A DNA stretch of 31,758 nt from Candidatus Bathyarchaeota archaeon (GTDB lineage Archaea; Thermoproteota; Bathyarchaeia; Bathyarchaeales; UBA233): NCBI GenBank assembly GCA_025057795.1, contig JANXEP010000018.1, positions 1 to 31,758 on the forward strand, read 5' to 3'. Positions 22,461 to 30,188 of the stretch are shown piece after piece. The notes under the pieces were generated by a model, which was not told the origin of the DNA, did not search any database, and was given only the letters and a program-made list of their open reading frames with translations. Made by a program: the position numbers and the translations under genes. The stretch's first letter is position 1; each line of letters begins with the position of its first letter.

Positions 22461-22784
22461 TCAACGAAAACCTAACTTATTGTGAAGGGCTCTTATTGTG
22501 CCGGAAATTTTTAGTACATGCACGGCTGCTGGCTTAGCCGCTATTCTAGTTATAGATGCAAGCACCGCCCTTATTTTTTCAACTTCTGTATGTGCTGTCC
22601 GTATGATGGCAATCTTCCTTTCCATATAATAGTCGACCAGCGCCATGCCTGTCCTGCTTGCGCCATATTCGCCGAAAAGTTTCAGAAGGGCTCCCCAAAG
22701 TGCTTCCATAAACTCTTTTGAACTGAAATTTTCGTCAGAGTCAATTTTTAGGGCTAAGTAACGGCGTCTCACTTTTATGGGCAA
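22461..22784 (-). CDS. rnp2: RNase P protein component 2 (Pop5)
   Basis: 107-residue Pop5/Rnp2 protein, which pairs with Rnp3 and stimulates catalysis by RNase P RNA in pre-tRNA 5' processing. Family features are the opening KVRRRYLALKID, the central LWGALLKLFGEYGAS and MALVDYYMERKIAIIRT, and VHVLKISGTI near the end. The start is TTG 22784, overlapping the Rnp3 stop by ten bases. It is the last gene of the run; in many archaea proteasome and exosome genes follow, but here the next gene is convergent. Confidence 0.9.
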   Translation of the reverse strand: MPIKVRRRYLALKIDSDENFSSKEFMEALWGALLKLFGEYGASRTGMALVDYYMERKIAIIRTAHTEVEKIRAVLASITRIAAKPAAVHVLKISGTIRALHNKLGFR

Positions 22785-23512
22785 TCTTTTCCCCTTCTGA
22801 TTAAGCGTATTCCAGGTGCGATAAATTTTGGGCTAAGCTTTTCCCTGTTTCTCTTAACTATAGCCAGCGGGTTTTTTGAAACGGCGTTTAGGGCTTGAGT
22901 CCTATCCATATCAAAAAGTATCGTTAAGGCTTTCACATCCAAGGGTTTCCGCATAGTCGAATCGTCTGTAGCCCCGCTTGAAACAACGATTGGAATGCGA
23001 AAATTCTGGGCTATAGCGACTTCCCTTTGTAGAGTCGCTAAAAGCCTAACTCTTGCCATCCCTTCCAGCGTTAATAGAGGTTTAACATCTATTTCAATGG
23101 AGGCTAAACTTTTTGAGGCAAGCTCTGCTTCTGCTTCGTCGAAAAATCTTTTGCGGAAATCCGTTTCCGGAAAGTTTAGAAGATCCACGCGACGGTCTTT
23201 TGCAGCTTGCCTCGCCACAGCCTTTGACTCGCACATAACGCAAATTATCTCAAATCTCCTCCTAGACTTTCGCAATGAGCGAACTAGCTCTTCAGCTGTT
23301 TTAGGCTTCAAGTCCAAACGAGACGCAAAATCTATGGAAGCCTCTTTGCAGAGGCTTCGCAGCTGCCTAATGTGGTTTTCGGCGGAGCCCAGCGGGAGGG
23401 GCACTGCCACTAAGCGATAGCCAAGTTCCGCAGCCTTCATTATCATCCGCCTTGTTTGTTCTATGTCGCTTAAGTCTGGCTTTAAGTGCACGTCAGCAAA
23501 AATCCTCTTCAT
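22775..23512 (-). CDS. rnp3: RNase P protein component 3 (Rpp30)
   Basis: 245-residue Rpp30/Rnp3 protein with a PHP-like TIM-barrel, the partner of Pop5 in the RNase P catalytic domain. It opens MKRIFADVHLKPD, and has SRLDLKPKTAEELV, FEIICVMCESKAVARQAAKD, RRVDLLNFPE and IPIVVSSGATD, all typical of the family. ATG 23512 is chosen because it forms an ATGA overlap with the stop of the upstream gene; a start at 23536 would overlap more and has no support. Pop5 follows with a ten-base overlap. Confidence 0.92.
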   Translation of the reverse strand: MKRIFADVHLKPDLSDIEQTRRMIMKAAELGYRLVAVPLPLGSAENHIRQLRSLCKEASIDFASRLDLKPKTAEELVRSLRKSRRRFEIICVMCESKAVARQAAKDRRVDLLNFPETDFRKRFFDEAEAELASKSLASIEIDVKPLLTLEGMARVRLLATLQREVAIAQNFRIPIVVSSGATDDSTMRKPLDVKALTILFDMDRTQALNAVSKNPLAIVKRNREKLSPKFIAPGIRLIRRGKDCP

Positions 23513-23955
23513 GGGACTATCCCAAAACTTCTGCAAACTTCCAATATCTCTTCGGGTTTAGACTTTTTAAAGTGGATGCGGAAATGTATGGGATCCGTTG
23601 GGGAAAGCCTAATATCGTTTAAGTAGGCGGATTGTTTATCAAGCCTTATATAGAGGCAGCCTTTATCAACGTGCCGTTCGATTTCGCTGTTCAAAATTTC
23701 CTTGTCTAAGTTGTTCAATTTGGAAGCCAAATTTTCGAAAAAGGCTTTGATGTGATTTTTGTCTTTAATTTTCGCCTCGAAAAGAATTATTGGATTTCCA
23801 TGATGCCCCGTTAAGCTTGTTCTCTTTAAAAACATGTTCTCAGATGCTTGCGGAGGAAGCGTGTTGCGTAACGCGGTTAAAACTTTTTCTTCATCTTCGG
23901 TGGCGTGGGCAAACACCCTAACGTCAATGTGGGTTACAGGAACCTTAGAAGACAA
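23509..23955 (-). CDS. COG1325-type RNA-binding protein (exosome-linked)
   Basis: 148-residue protein of the archaeal family usually found beside RNase P and exosome genes and predicted to bind RNA. Visible features are THIDVRVFAHATEDEEKV at the start, LKRTSLTGHHGNPIILFEAKI in the middle and a positively charged end (HFRIHFKKSKPEEILEV). The start is TTG 23955, with an in-frame stop three codons upstream. It sits between eL13 and Rnp3, as expected. Its molecular job is not known in detail. Confidence 0.82.
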   Translation of the reverse strand: MSSKVPVTHIDVRVFAHATEDEEKVLTALRNTLPPQASENMFLKRTSLTGHHGNPIILFEAKIKDKNHIKAFFENLASKLNNLDKEILNSEIERHVDKGCLYIRLDKQSAYLNDIRLSPTDPIHFRIHFKKSKPEEILEVCRSFGIVP

Positions 23956-23994
23956 ACAGCATCATCAACACTACTAACTATTCTTTCGCCGCTT

Positions 23995-24234
23995 TTAGGT
24001 TTTCTCCTTTCTCTTCTTCTCGGGCTTCGAAGAAACCCTTTTGTTTTCGATAAAATCAATGAGCGCCTTAACATTCTCTTCGTGGATTGTTCTTCGTCGG
24101 GGGTCTACTGGCACTTGAAGTTTCAAGGCTGTTTTAACGCTTAATTTTGCTTTCTTTAACTCGTTTAAGCTGAATCCTTTACCGGTACGCGGTTTTCCAC
24201 ACTTTTTAAATACTAAGGGCTTAATGGCTGTCAT
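23995..24234 (-). CDS. rpl13e: Ribosomal protein eL13
   Basis: 79-residue basic protein matching the short archaeal form of eL13. The characteristic GKPRTGKGFSLNELKKAKL and the following VPVDPRRRTIHEENVKAL are clear. AAGGA lies about six bases before the ATG. It starts ten bases after the eL15 stop, so the two are co-transcribed. The lysine-rich tail (KPEKKRKEKT) fits a ribosomal role. eL13 is absent from many euryarchaea, supporting a TACK-type host. Confidence 0.88.
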   Translation of the reverse strand: MTAIKPLVFKKCGKPRTGKGFSLNELKKAKLSVKTALKLQVPVDPRRRTIHEENVKALIDFIENKRVSSKPEKKRKEKT

Positions 24235-24244
24235 GGCTATTCCT

Positions 24245-24811
24245 TTATGGCTGCTTTTTACTTGGCCTGGCTTTTTCCGCTCCTCGACCCTTCTTTCTTA
24301 AACCCCTGACTTTTTTGCCCGCGCTGGTTAGTCCTCTGAAGACCCTCCCGCAATGTTGTTTTTGGCATATCCAGTTTATGTCTTTATCAGACTTTATTGC
24401 GGGATGGGCTTTGTCAACCATTATAACCTCAAACCATTTGAACCTTCCGTCTTCACCAACCCAGTAAGAGTTCAAAACTTCAAGGTTGGGAAACTTTCTG
24501 GCAGCACGCTCTTCAGCAATGAGTCGAAGGCTTTTGGCTGGCTTATATTTCTTTACACCCATTCTTTTCGGTCTTCTTCCAGACCTTGGACGCTGCTTCC
24601 TTAATCCTCCCCGCCTGACCCTTACACGGACAATGACAAAACCCTGCTTTGCTTTGTATCCGAGTTTTCTGGCTCTGTCAAGACGCGTAGGCTTTTCGAC
24701 GCGAAAGATGGCTGGTTGTTTCCGCCATTCTACAAGCCTTTGGCGCATCAGCTCCTCTACATAGGATTCGTCTGGCTTTTTCCAAGCCTCTGCTATGTAT
24801 TTATACGCCAC
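24245..24811 (-). CDS. rpl15e: Ribosomal protein eL15
   Basis: 188-residue large-subunit protein. The N-terminus [20 protein letters not shown] and the conserved core [20 protein letters not shown] and [20 protein letters not shown] are diagnostic, and the basic C-terminal tail is typical. I chose GTG 24811 over GTG 24820: GAGGTGA sits six bases before 24811, and starting there gives the family-typical MAYKY N-terminus. It is the first gene of the eL15-eL13-COG1325-Rnp3-Rnp2 run. Confidence 0.95.
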   Translation of the reverse strand: MAYKYIAEAWKKPDESYVEELMRQRLVEWRKQPAIFRVEKPTRLDRARKLGYKAKQGFVIVRVRVRRGGLRKQRPRSGRRPKRMGVKKYKPAKSLRLIAEERAARKFPNLEVLNSYWVGEDGRFKWFEVIMVDKAHPAIKSDKDINWICQKQHCGRVFRGLTSAGKKVRGLRKKGRGAEKARPSKKQP

Positions 24812-24926
24812 ACTTTTCACCTCGCTTATGTTTATGGTTCAACCTTAAGTGTTACATCCCAACGGATTGTATCCGCCAACAGTCTTTCAAAGATTGCCAT
24901 GACCAGCAAAATAAACTTTCCGCAGA

Positions 24927-25610
24927 CTACGGGGATGTTTGCTTATTTTCAAGTTTTGCTTTTCTAACCAAAAAATAGCCCCTTTGATTTTTCCAGATTT
25001 TCTCCGCCTCTACAATTCTAATTTTTTTCTTAAAGAATGGAGCGTCAAGCACTAGGGTTTCGTATTCGCCGCCTTCGCCCACAAGGGAAACACCATGTTG
25101 CCTATTCAGCTTAATTAGGGCGTTGACGGTTTCCTCATCTATTCTTCTTCCAAGCCAGCTTGCGTCGAAGCCATACGCATAAACGCCTGTTACTATTACA
25201 TCAAATTTGAGGTCTAAAATTTCTTTCAAGATGGTTTGCGGGTCTTCATGCCAGAGGGGGTTTACGCACTCCAAGTTTAATTGTTTACAGACTTGTTCTA
25301 TCCTTGTTTTTTGATAGTTTGAGGCTATGGCTCCTGAAACTATGCCCTCAACGTCAAGTTTTGCGATTAAACGTTTAAGATCCTCAACTTCCACCTCTTT
25401 CAATCCGGAAGTTTCAGCCTTTACAAGGGGGATGCCAGCCGCCTCTGCAAACATGTCAATTAGGTGGATGTTTGGATAGTGGAACATGTAGCTGTCTTCC
25501 CTTGCTGGAATCATGCATGCGAGAAAAGCCACTTCATAACCCTTTTTCAGGGCTTTGTGGAGAGCGAGGGCGGAGTCCTTTCCCCCAGTAGCTAAAACTG
25601 CGACCCGCAT
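24927..25610 (-). CDS. dph6: Diphthine--ammonia ligase (diphthamide synthesis)
   Basis: 227-residue PP-loop ATPase for the last step of diphthamide formation on elongation factor 2, using ATP and ammonia. The pyrophosphatase loop is ATGGKDSALALHKAL (7-21). The family block EGIVSGAIASNYQKTRIEQVC and NPLWHEDPQTILKEIL is present, as is GEGGEYETLVLDAPFF. The length matches archaeal members. It starts at ATG 25610, five bases after the end of the reductase gene, so the two share a transcript. Confidence 0.9.
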   Translation of the reverse strand: MRVAVLATGGKDSALALHKALKKGYEVAFLACMIPAREDSYMFHYPNIHLIDMFAEAAGIPLVKAETSGLKEVEVEDLKRLIAKLDVEGIVSGAIASNYQKTRIEQVCKQLNLECVNPLWHEDPQTILKEILDLKFDVIVTGVYAYGFDASWLGRRIDEETVNALIKLNRQHGVSLVGEGGEYETLVLDAPFFKKKIRIVEAEKIWKNQRGYFLVRKAKLENKQTSP

Positions 25611-25615
25611 GGCAT

Positions 25616-26977
25616 CTACTCTAAAAGTTTTGACCTTGCTTCCCTGAATAAGGCTTCCGTTTTAACACGCCAATCCTCAAAGTCTTTTGGATCCTTTGGA
25701 TAGTTTCTGTAATGAACTTTAACCTTATTCATTAGGTTGGCTGCCGTCCTCAGCTCGTTTAAGAAGCCTATTCTTTTCAGCCCCTTGAAGACACGTTTAG
25801 CGGTTTCGGTTATGTTTAGCCGGAATTCCTCGCCCAAGCCAGCTTTTAGGACATCCTCTTCTGTTAAAAGTTTATATTTCATTCCATAGTTAAGGTCTTC
25901 GTCTCGACACGTTAAGAGCAACATGCGGAAAACGTCAAGTCCAGCCTGCTTCGTTCCGTAGCCTTCCATGTAACGAATGTTGTATGGCCATAAGGCTTTC
26001 TGGCTTGCGTCGCCCTTTTCTAAAGCCTCAACTATTGTTTTTCCGGCTAAAAACCCGCTCAGCATTGAGGGGCCTATTCCGCCGCCGTGGATGGGGTTGA
26101 CTAGGCATGCAGCGTCTCCGGTTATTATGACGCCGTTTCCAGCCATGCAGTCTAAGGGTCTCCGCGTGGGGTCGTACCATGCTCCGCCGTCGAGGAGCAA
26201 AGACCCATCGAAAAGAGGTTTGGTTAGAATGTGCTTGTAAAATTGAGCCTTGGGGTTTGGAAAATTCTTCCGCATACAAACGCCCAAGCCAGCATTAACC
26301 CTTGCGCCGCCCTTGTAGAAAATCCACGTGTAGCCTCCCGGGGTTATCTTTTGGTTTAAGTATATTTCACAGTATTTTGTGTCTTCGGTTTCCTGTTTAA
26401 GCTGCCTTATCTCCCTATAGCAGGCTTCCACGTCCTCGTTGGAAATCTCAGCTTCTATCCCTATCTTTTTTGGAAGTTTTCGCCTGATCACAGCCAGAAA
26501 ACCGCTTGAATCAACAACAACCTTGCCCTTGAGCTGAACCCTTTCTCCGGTCTTTAGGTTTTTGGCTGTAACCCCCGTTACAAAATTTTTTTCTATTAGA
26601 GGGCCTAAGCATTGAGTTGAATCTAACAGAGTTGCGCCTGCATCCATGGAAAGCCTTAAAAGCCACTGGCCAAAAAGCCGCCTGTTCAACAAGTAACCGG
26701 AAAAATCTTCATGCCTCACCGTGAAAACTGTTTCCATGTCAGGTGAATAAATCTTAATCCCTTCTATTCTCTTATCCACAACATCGCTTGGGGGATTTCC
26801 CAGCCCAACAGCCCTTAGGTGGTGTTCTCCCAGGGCGTCCCCGCAAACCTTCGCCCCGATCTCTTTTCGGCTCTTCCTCTCTACTAAACAAACTTTTAAG
26901 CCGGCCTCTGCAGCTGTTTTTGCAGCTAGACATCCGGCTGTTCCAGCACCAACTACTATAACGTCAAATTCCGTCAA
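25616..26977 (-). CDS. Geranylgeranyl reductase family flavoprotein
   Basis: 453-residue FAD enzyme of the geranylgeranyl reductase family, which saturates isoprenoid chains such as those of archaeal lipids. It has the Rossmann motif VVGAGTAGCLAAKTAAEAG, the family GAKVCGDALG segment, the GGYTWIFYKGG substrate-region motif and the second FAD motif GDAACLVNPIHGGGIGPSM. The start is TTG 26977, with a TATA element about 25 bases upstream that lies inside a palindrome (27002-27019), so the mRNA is nearly leaderless and probably controlled by the divergent HxlR regulator. The exact isoprenoid substrate is not determinable; other family members act on quinones or chlorophyll side chains. Confidence 0.87.
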   Translation of the reverse strand: MTEFDVIVVGAGTAGCLAAKTAAEAGLKVCLVERKSRKEIGAKVCGDALGEHHLRAVGLGNPPSDVVDKRIEGIKIYSPDMETVFTVRHEDFSGYLLNRRLFGQWLLRLSMDAGATLLDSTQCLGPLIEKNFVTGVTAKNLKTGERVQLKGKVVVDSSGFLAVIRRKLPKKIGIEAEISNEDVEACYREIRQLKQETEDTKYCEIYLNQKITPGGYTWIFYKGGARVNAGLGVCMRKNFPNPKAQFYKHILTKPLFDGSLLLDGGAWYDPTRRPLDCMAGNGVIITGDAACLVNPIHGGGIGPSMLSGFLAGKTIVEALEKGDASQKALWPYNIRYMEGYGTKQAGLDVFRMLLLTCRDEDLNYGMKYKLLTEEDVLKAGLGEEFRLNITETAKRVFKGLKRIGFLNELRTAANLMNKVKVHYRNYPKDPKDFEDWRVKTEALFREARSKLLE

Positions 26978-27001
26978 CGTTTTCCCTTCATGGTGTACTT
27001 T

Positions 27002-27019
27002 CTATACCTTGTTGTATAG
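27002..27019. promoter_or_regulatory. Palindromic operator between reductase and HxlR genes
   Basis: CTATAC-CTTGTT-GTATAG, six-base perfect arms with six-base spacer, extendable by TT/AA. It covers the likely TATA box of the leftward reductase gene and lies just before the TATA box TTTATAA (27026-27032) of the rightward regulator gene. This is a good place for a repressor to control both genes. Confidence 0.55.
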
Positions 27020-27052
27020 TAAACCTTTATAAGCATTGAAGTAAACCAGTCC

Positions 27053-27065
27053 ATACTTGGTGTAT
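27053..27065. promoter_or_regulatory. Second, weaker operator-like site
   Basis: ATAC-TTGGT-GTAT, the same half-sites as at 27002-27019 with a five-base spacer. It lies at the predicted transcript start of the HxlR gene, where bound protein would block its own transcription. Confidence 0.35.
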
Positions 27066-27087
27066 CGCAATAAACCGCCAATTAAAC

Positions 27088-27507
27088 ATGAGTGGTGAGC
27101 TTCGTAAACTCATAGAAACGCGTATGGAACACACTCTAAGGGGGATAGAGGACACCCTTAAGAAAGTTTTAGAAAACCAGAACATATCCCTCGAAGACTT
27201 GAAAAGCAACTTGAAAAGCCTTGAGGAAAGCTTCAACTTGCTGTCCCAGAAATGGAATCTTGAAATACTCTACACGCTTTTCTTGAAGAACTCTGTGTCT
27301 TTCAGCGGTTTTAAGAAAATTTTGGGAGTGAACTCCCGCACATTGTCGGACAAGCTTAAGAACTTGAAAAGCCATGGATACATAGAAAGAATTGTAAAAG
27401 TTGGACCGCCCCTGAGGGTGGAGTATACGCTTACGTCAAAAGGGAGAAACATTATACTTCTTGCGTTGCCTCTGCTCTATTATTCGAGCAGCTTAGCTTC
27501 CCACTAA
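27088..27507 (+). CDS. HxlR-family winged-helix regulator
   Basis: 139 residues. The N-terminal ~50 form a helical, coiled-coil-like extension (TLRGIEDTLKKVLENQ, LKSNLKSLEESFNLLS) not usual in the short HxlR proteins. The winged helix follows: WNLEILYTLFLKNSVSFSGF, the recognition helix region VNSRTLSDKLKNLKSHGYIE, and the wing RVEYTLTSKGRNI. It probably binds as a dimer. Two palindromic sites with the same GTAT half-sites lie in the divergent promoter gap, so it likely represses itself and the reductase. Signal unknown; there is one conserved-looking hydrophobic tail but no cysteine sensor. Confidence 0.82.
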   Translation: MSGELRKLIETRMEHTLRGIEDTLKKVLENQNISLEDLKSNLKSLEESFNLLSQKWNLEILYTLFLKNSVSFSGFKKILGVNSRTLSDKLKNLKSHGYIERIVKVGPPLRVEYTLTSKGRNIILLALPLLYYSSSLASH

Positions 27508-27547
27508 AAGTGTCCCGTGTATCGCGTTTGCCCATACTTGGGGATTT

Positions 27548-28324
27548 CTATTTTTGGGTGGTCTTCATGTAGGCTAGGGCTGCGATTGAAGTGAAAACGA
27601 GCCCATACAAGGCTACGTCGAGGAGCATGAAATACTCGAAGGGTGGTTGTCCTAGGAGAAAAGCCCTTGAGAGGTCTGCGCCACAGCTTAAGGGGTTGTA
27701 TTTGGCCAAGAGCGCTAGTTGGGGCAAAGCTTGCTGTATGAGGCTTGCTGGGTAGAAGACGGTGCTGCAGAAGAATAGTAGATAGTAGACTACGCCTCTG
27801 GCTGTTGTATATTTTTCGAAGCTTGGGGTTGAGACGGCGAGGGCTATGCTTAAACCGGAAGTGCCCAAGGAGACCAAAAACAAAGCCAGTAAGATTGTGA
27901 GGGCCTCCAGAAAAGTGGGGAAAATTCCAGTGTAAAGGAAGGTTATCGCCATGGTTGTGGCCAGAAGCGGTGCCATGTATATCATGCCTCTGACTCCTCC
28001 GGCTAGAACTCTTCCAGCGGCCAGCTCCCACCTTTTTATGGGTAGGCCAAGCATGTAGTGGGAAATTTCATGTCGGACCTCCATGTTTATTTCCCTTCCA
28101 ATCATGAAGGCTGCGGCGAAAAGCGCTGTGACAGTTAAGCCGGGTGCAAAGAAAACGAAGTATGAGACGTATTGGCGTGTAATGTTTGGGTTAACCATGT
28201 TCGTGTAAACCAGCGCCATTATGAAGAGGTCTGCAAGGTTCATGCTAATCATTCCAGCAACCCACCATTTATAGCGGAAAAAGTATTTGAGGTCCCTTTC
28301 TACAACGTTTAAGATTGGCTTCAG
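27548..28324 (-). CDS. ABC-2 type permease 2, probable CTG start
   Basis: Membrane permease with about six segments, paired with the permease at 28321. An ATG at 28252 would give 234 residues but cuts off the conserved amphipathic start. Reading upstream in frame gives LKPILNVVERDLKYFFRYKW, which aligns with LRNVWNVAERDIKMFMRYKF at the start of the paralogue. No ATG, GTG or TTG occurs between the upstream in-frame stop and that region. The best candidate is CTG 28324, overlapping the TGA of the upstream gene and preceded by a GAGGGGGG run. That gives 258 residues against 261 in the paralogue. Later features include GREINMEVRHEISHYMLGLP and NPLSCGADLSRAFLLG. Confidence 0.82.
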   Translation of the reverse strand: MKPILNVVERDLKYFFRYKWWVAGMISMNLADLFIMALVYTNMVNPNITRQYVSYFVFFAPGLTVTALFAAAFMIGREINMEVRHEISHYMLGLPIKRWELAAGRVLAGGVRGMIYMAPLLATTMAITFLYTGIFPTFLEALTILLALFLVSLGTSGLSIALAVSTPSFEKYTTARGVVYYLLFFCSTVFYPASLIQQALPQLALLAKYNPLSCGADLSRAFLLGQPPFEYFMLLDVALYGLVFTSIAALAYMKTTQK

Positions 28325-29106
28325 TGCCAGCCGCCCCCCTCTAAAATGCGCTCATGCAAAAAAATTCCTAACAAGGTGAATGTGGAAAAGAACAAAATTA
28401 TGCCGAGGGAAGCGGACAAAGGCGAAGTCAGAAACGCTGACTCCAGCCCGGCGCCCCAACGGAAAAGGTCAGCTGCGAAGGTTAGGGGGTTGATTGTGGC
28501 GATATTTCGGTAATATGTTGGCATGTAAGCCACTGGATAAAGGGTTGTGCTCAGCCTAACTATTAGGGCGTCGAGGGCGCCCATCAGTATGTCAAACCTG
28601 TCTGAGGATTTTATGCTGACGGCTAAGGTTATGCTGAAGCCCGACGCCCCAAAGGTGAACAGGAAAAGGGAGAGCAAGGCTGCGAGGAGCTGTAGGATGT
28701 TTGAAACTCCGATTATGTAGAGGACGAAAAGCATCATGGGTCCCACGTATAGGAAGCTTCTTAAGCCGCCTCCGATGGATCTTCCCAAAACCAGCTCTTT
28801 TCTTGAAATTGGAACGCTTAAGAGGTATTCTACAACCCCGTGGTCGGCTTCTTCGTAAATGTCGTAGCCTATGAAAACCGCCGTGGAGTAGAGCATCGTT
28901 ATTATTATTCCTGCAACGTAATAGTTGAAGTAGCTGCCTCCCACAGCCGCTTGGACTTCTTCGCGGAACATGTGGTTGACAATGACGCCGAAGAGGGCTA
29001 TCTGCGCGATGAACCATAAAGCGCGCATTATCAGAAGAAACTTGTACCTCATAAACATTTTGATGTCTCTTTCAGCCACGTTCCAGACGTTTCTTAGACT
29101 TATCAT
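28321..29106 (-). CDS. ABC-2 type permease 1
   Basis: 261-residue integral membrane protein with six predicted segments. The ABC-2 core is visible in the VVEYLLSVPISRKELVLGRS loop and the NPLTFAADLFRWG motif late in the sequence. Such permeases export drugs, lipids or polysaccharide parts with a separate ATPase. ATG 29106 overlaps the end of the ATPase gene by four bases. It is a diverged duplicate of the next permease, so the transporter is probably a heterodimer. Substrate unknown. Confidence 0.87.
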   Translation of the reverse strand: MISLRNVWNVAERDIKMFMRYKFLLIMRALWFIAQIALFGVIVNHMFREEVQAAVGGSYFNYYVAGIIITMLYSTAVFIGYDIYEEADHGVVEYLLSVPISRKELVLGRSIGGGLRSFLYVGPMMLFVLYIIGVSNILQLLAALLSLFLFTFGASGFSITLAVSIKSSDRFDILMGALDALIVRLSTTLYPVAYMPTYYRNIATINPLTFAADLFRWGAGLESAFLTSPLSASLGIILFFSTFTLLGIFLHERILEGGGWH

Positions 29107-30056
29107 TCCTTTTGTGCCTCTTCAATGGTTAAGCCTGTGTAATGCGCGAAAACATCATCCAGAGAAGGCTCACTCATGGTTATAGTCCTCAGCTGAATTT
29201 GGGCCTTCATAAAAAGCTCTGTAATTTTTGGAAGGGCCTCCTCCGCCTGGTTTAAATAAATTTTTAAGCGGTTCTGTTTTGCTGAAACATCTGCAACGCG
29301 GGGGATCTCCCTTAACTTTTCAAGCACGTTTTCCGGTGCCCTTCCCTCTAAGGTCAGCTCTACCACATCTCCGCCTGGTATGTTGTCCTTAAGCCTTTTG
29401 GGCTTATCGCAGACAAGCAGTTTACCCTTATGCATTATGGCAACCCTGTCTGAAAGTAAGTCAGCCTCGTGCAGGTCGTTTGTTGCAAGCAGTATTGTTG
29501 ACCCTTCGTCTCTGAGGGCGCGCAGCATATTCCATATCTTATGTTTGCCAACAACGTCTATTTGGGCTGTGGGCTCGTCCACTATGGCTATTTTAGGCCT
29601 CTGAATTAGGATTTTTGCTATTTCCACTCTTTTCCGCATACCGCCTGAAAAGTCGTGGATGCTTTTTAGCCGGTGGTCCCAGAGTTCAAGCTCTTCAAGG
29701 GCCCATCGAATCCTCTTCTTGCGCTCTTCGGAGCTTAAACCGCAAACTTTGGCATGCCAGTTTAAAGCGTCCCAAGGGGTGTCAACCCATAGAAGTTTAG
29801 GTTCTTGAAAGGCCATGCCTATGAGGGTTCTAGCCTTATCCGGCTCCTTGGTAATATCATAGGGTCCGACGAAGGCTGTGCCCTCAGTGGGCCTAATAAC
29901 CGTCATAAGCATAAGCATGGTTGTAGTTTTTCCAGCCCCGTTGGGGCCTAGAAAACCCAGAATTTCCCCGTCCTCCACTTCCAAGTTTAAGTGGTCCACT
30001 GCCACAAGATTGCCGAACCTTTTTGTGATGTTGACCATGCGGATTATAGGAGGCAT
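29103..30056 (-). CDS. ABC-2 exporter ATP-binding protein (DrrA/CcmA-like)
   Basis: 317-residue ATPase of the drug/antibiotic-exporter class. Walker A is GPNGAGKTTTMLM, the signature is DFSGGMRKRVEIAKIL, Walker B is IAIVDEPTAQIDVVG, and the C-terminal accessory domain (EGRAPENVLEKLREIPRV, ITMSEPSLDDVFAHYTG) is the DrrA-type tail. I chose ATG 30056, which follows AAAGGA by six bases; GTG 30083 is in frame but has no ribosome site. The two permease genes follow with short overlaps, giving a complete exporter. Confidence 0.92.
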   Translation of the reverse strand: MPPIIRMVNITKRFGNLVAVDHLNLEVEDGEILGFLGPNGAGKTTTMLMLMTVIRPTEGTAFVGPYDITKEPDKARTLIGMAFQEPKLLWVDTPWDALNWHAKVCGLSSEERKKRIRWALEELELWDHRLKSIHDFSGGMRKRVEIAKILIQRPKIAIVDEPTAQIDVVGKHKIWNMLRALRDEGSTILLATNDLHEADLLSDRVAIMHKGKLLVCDKPKRLKDNIPGGDVVELTLEGRAPENVLEKLREIPRVADVSAKQNRLKIYLNQAEEALPKITELFMKAQIQLRTITMSEPSLDDVFAHYTGLTIEEAQKE

Positions 30057-30138
30057 ATTTATTCCTTTACGAGAGATAGACACATTTCAGCGCTGATTAC
30101 TTAAAACTTGCGGAGCCAGCTAAAAGCAAGATGCACAG

Positions 30139-30188
30139 TGGTGGGGTAGCTGGGATTTGAACCCAGGATCGCCAGCGCCCCAGACTGA
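30139..30188 (-). other. attL-like 3' fragment of tRNA-Pro(GGG)
   Basis: Read on the minus strand this is the 3' part of a tRNA: anticodon arm TCAGT-CTGGGGC-GCTGG (anticodon GGG), variable CGATC, T arm CTGGG-TTCAAAT-CCCAG, acceptor 3' strand CTACCCC, discriminator A and encoded CCA. No matching GGGGTAG acceptor strand or D arm follows, so it is not a working gene. It is the tRNA half typically used as attachment site by SSV-type integrases, and the integrase frame runs through it. Confidence 0.75.

Noticed and set aside
30139..30188. A functional tRNA-Pro gene
   Set aside because: No 5' acceptor strand or D arm follows on the minus strand; only the 3' half is present.
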